In this document: positions 61,177-64,000 of the stretch, piece by piece
Layout of the letters: every line of letters starts with the position of its first letter
Numbering within the stretch: the stretch's first letter is position 1
Origin: Bostrychus sinensis
Lineage: Eukaryota > Chordata > Actinopteri > Gobiiformes > Eleotridae
Length of the DNA stretch: 64,000 nt
Assembly: GCA_020698575.1 (NCBI GenBank)
Contig: CM036242.1
Coordinates: forward strand, 14,489,124-14,553,123
Direction: 5' to 3'
Program-made: the position numbers and the translations under genes
Notes under the pieces: model-generated
Told to the model about the DNA's origin: nothing
The model's input: the letters and a program-made list of their open reading frames with translations, nothing else
The model's database searches: none

Positions 61177-61268
61177 AGTTATCGGTAAAACTAATATTTG
61201 TCTTAAACATGTTTACATCATATCTTGGCACACGTGGATAATTGTTATGAAATATAAAAAAAATATAT
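61177..61268 (+). repeat. Dispersed repeat, copy 2 of 2
   Basis: Same family and orientation as 764-853. Followed by tcatagcacctttaa near 61,279, a common fish transposon end, so the element probably extends to about 61,293. Confidence 0.6.
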
Positions 61269-61293
61269 AGACTACTGCTCATAGCACCTTTAA

Positions 61294-62264
61294 GCTTGCT
61301 ATTTCCACAATATTGCCAGTTTTTGATGGGTGTGTTCACCCATTGCAGAGATGGCAGAGAGGATCTCTTGATATTTTTTGGGGTCTTGGTGAGTGTGATT
61401 TGATTTTGAGTTGTAGTGAGTTCACATGAGTTATTAATATCTCTATCAATATAGTATGAGCCACTAAAACATTCTCAAAACAAGATGATTTTATGGTTGT
61501 TTAGCTAATTAGTATCATACAATGGTACCTTATCTCTCCTGGGCCTGTGGAGGTCAAAGTATTTGAATTCAAAGGGTTTTGGGAAATGAAGTGTCTGGTT
61601 TGGATGCAGCTTGTGCAGACAGTAGGTCATAACTTTGTCTGAGTAATACAAGACGACAGCAGGGTATCCCCAAAATATATTGCTGTTTCTGCAACACTAG
61701 CTCCAGCATTTTAAAGTTTGAATTCCTGGCCAGATGGTTGTGCTTTAGACTTTGCCACATAATCTTGACTCAGGTGTTGAAGTGCCAGTCTTCTGATGCA
61801 CCTGCGTGGGCACGTGTTGACTTCATTCAAACATTCCTGTCATGTTTGTGCACGTGTGCCCAGATGGGACGTGTCGGGGGGGTCCAGGTTTTATTTGTGT
61901 TTTCACAGCATGGTCCAGCTGGACGTCCACAGCAACTCAGTGGGACACAGATACCATCCCAAGGTCAGGTTCAAGGGCGTGGGCTGTGTTATTTTGCACA
62001 GATTTTTAAAATGTGGAAAGCAAAATGACTTTAACATGACAACCACAAACATTCCAGCGCGCCTTTGAACCTCCAGGGGGTCACTTTCACCCTTTCACCT
62101 GTGGCTTTCAGGTAACAGAATCTGACAACAGAGTGTAAGTAGACAGTAGTTTTATTCAGTAGTGTATATTTAGTCTAACCATTCATGCTATTTCTTTTTC
62201 ATTCATACAAAAAATTTGCTTGGTCCCTGTCGATTTAAGTTCTTGGTGGAGCAGATGTGTGGGA
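61294..62264. other. Intergenic, no gene seen
   Basis: The two overlapping + frames at 61738-62068 (up to 96 codons) carry no recognisable domain. Confidence 0.45.
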
Positions 62265-62408
62265 ATGTAGCGTAACTTGGTACTGAGGGGCCCCAGTGCA
62301 AGTTTTCAGATTTGGGCCTAAAGTTCTGATGCATACTCAATACCAGTTCAAGTTCATGTATTAAGCTAATTTATAAATAATTGTTGATCGCTGTTTTAAG
62401 AGAGTCTG

Positions 62409-62445
<37 letters not shown>

Positions 62446-62720
62446 ATTAAGAAGTAATTTTGTGAACTATTTATTTTTAGTATTTTGTGCTTTTATCTTG
62501 GAAAAACAGATGTTTTAAAGACATTAATTTTGCCTGGAGATTACAAATTTAGCAGAATTTAAAACTAAATTCATGTTGAAAACCTCTCTTCTGCAACCAA
62601 GTTATGTATTGCTCTTATTTATTATATAAATATTTTAAATCCATACTGACCACAGATCAAGTGCCCACTCTAATGGGCCCCTAAACCCCCTGGGCCCCAG
62701 TGCAGTGCAGAGGTTGCCTG
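62265..62720. mobile_element. GGGGCCCC-ended DNA transposon remnant with A31 tract
   Basis: The left end cttggtactgaggggcccca and a right part with gggcccctaaaccccctggg then ccccagtgcagtgc resemble a fish family beginning gtggcgtaactag...gggccc. An uninterrupted A31 run is at 62413-62443 inside. Ends are approximate. Confidence 0.45.
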
Positions 62721-64000
62721 CCTCCACCAGTGTGTGACTGTGGAGTTAATGGATAATAGACTAAGGCTTTGAAAGCGTAGAAAAGCCCAGGACGCTGATG
62801 GAAAATCTAAAATGTTGCCCAGAGCTAGTACCTCCTCTTGGTGAAGCCATAATCCAAAACCAGTCTTGAGTTGGTGAACTTGTAGATCTAACAGGAATCC
62901 AAATGCTGTCCAAAACATGTATGATGATGCTGGTATAGCCATTTTAGAAACAATGGGACATAACCCAATGTTTTTATTACATTATTTCAACAGTATATAT
63001 ATATGAATAAAGTAACGCAGATATGAAAATCCAAAGGAAGTAACCAAAAAAATCAGATAGGTTGCATTCATGTTCTAGCATTTGATTATGTCAAAATCAA
63101 AAATCTAAAAATATGACTGCATTGCTGGGTTTCAGATGACACCACAACATTCTTTAGGCCGGTCGTATTTAATAGACCCTTTTCTAGGAATGATGTGTTT
63201 AAAAAAGTTGCGCACGCAGCCTGGTACCAAGATTAACTTTCTATCCCATTCATTTGTAGGGAGTAAAATAAAAATATTAACTTAGAAGTTTTTGGGCAAC
63301 AGGGAAGAATGGTTGTTCTGACATAGAAGACATTTTTTCATGTAAGACCCAATAATTGTGGAGATATTAACCATAAACATTAACCACGTTGCCAAGAGAT
63401 CTCTGTTTTGTATGTTTAGCAGCAGATTCTACCATTAAATGTTTACACTGCCCTCCACAATTTCAGAATCAATGGCATATGTTATGTTTGTGGTGAAACA
63501 CGCTCTTGTACACACATCATATCTTTTTGAGACTGTGTGCTAGAGTCTGTGCCCAAAACACTGAACATACTCTCCAATATAACTCCAGATGTTCTAAACA
63601 TTACCTCAGAGCGAAGGAGTGACAGACAGATGAGGGGAGGAAAGTCCAAACTGTTTTATTGAATGTAATGGGAATAATCCCAGCTTCATACTGGATGTCA
63701 TTTCCTTGTATATTTTATAGGTTAAACACAGTGAGGTGATGTAATATAGGCGCCCTTACCCTAAGTCCCATTTCAACTGTTTCACTTCGCTCCCACAAGC
63801 TTTTTTTTTTCTTCCTGCAATGGCACGTACGCTATTAAAGTTCCATCTGACATAATCATTTTGTGTAAATAAAGAATGTCATGCCTTGAAATGCTAAATA
63901 ACAGTATATTATGAACTCATTTGCATGTTTAAGATTGCACACATCTGTCTTGAGATTTGGATTTTTTTTTGGATGGCTTAGTTTCAAGTGTTAAAGTCTC
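62721..64000. other. Intergenic, no gene seen
   Basis: AT-rich to the window edge with no recognisable exon. The next gene downstream is outside this window. Confidence 0.5.

Noticed and set aside
5876..64000. Search for SHANK2 or NADSYN1 exons (human neighbours of DHCR7)
   Set aside because: No peptide from either protein was recognised in any frame with splice sites. The neighbours may lie outside the window or synteny may differ.

Overview
The window looks like teleost fish nuclear DNA, probably a spiny-rayed species. It has one intron-containing vertebrate gene in about 5 kb, followed by roughly 58 kb of AT-rich DNA. The repeats are typical of teleosts: a Rex3-type LINE end with a GATG tail, L2/Maui-like and Rex1-like LINE pieces, several tRNA-derived SINE families, hAT-like and Tc1/mariner-like MITEs, and a Harbinger relic. 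Nothing suggests bacterial, organellar or viral DNA. The species cannot be named from this sequence.

Region 1 (1-5,875) is the complete dhcr7 gene on the + strand. It has a CpG-rich promoter with three CCAAT motifs (about 1,200-1,385), a non-coding first exon ending at 1,442, seven coding exons (2,105-5,305) with GT-AG introns, and a 3' UTR with a poly(A) signal at 5,851. The spliced CDS is 1,428 nt and encodes 475 residues. That is the human DHCR7 length, and landmark residues carry the same numbers (R352, R404, E448). The product reduces 7-dehydrocholesterol to cholesterol in the ER membrane.

Region 2 (5,876-64,000) holds no protein-coding gene I can defend. The best-resolved repeats are: MITEs with imperfect 8-bp target duplications at 20,879-21,251, 51,717-52,174 and 59,397-59,833; a MITE with 29-bp perfect inverted ends at 15,831-16,081; a TA-flanked element at 57,579-58,811; a 5'-truncated Rex3 insertion with a 12-bp target duplication at 37,634-37,962; and an L2/Maui-like LINE at 39,805-41,060 (- strand) with a reverse transcriptase remnant. 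Two dispersed families are each present as inverted pairs (19.7/24.4 kb and 41.2/53.1 kb), and one as a direct pair at the window's two ends (0.76/61.2 kb). Non-repetitive, GC-richer islands near 8.5-10.1, 13.2-13.7, 22.1-22.4, 25.7-25.9, 27.2-27.5, 36.5-36.9, 49.6-49.8 and 52.5-52.9 kb are candidate regulatory DNA, but conservation could not be tested.

No new multi-gene system was found. The oddest structure is a 63-bp segment at 20,956-21,018, lying inside a MITE, that reappears 1.7 kb downstream at 22,665-22,727 with 62 of 63 bases identical. It is bracketed by a duplicated flank, like a templated insertion.
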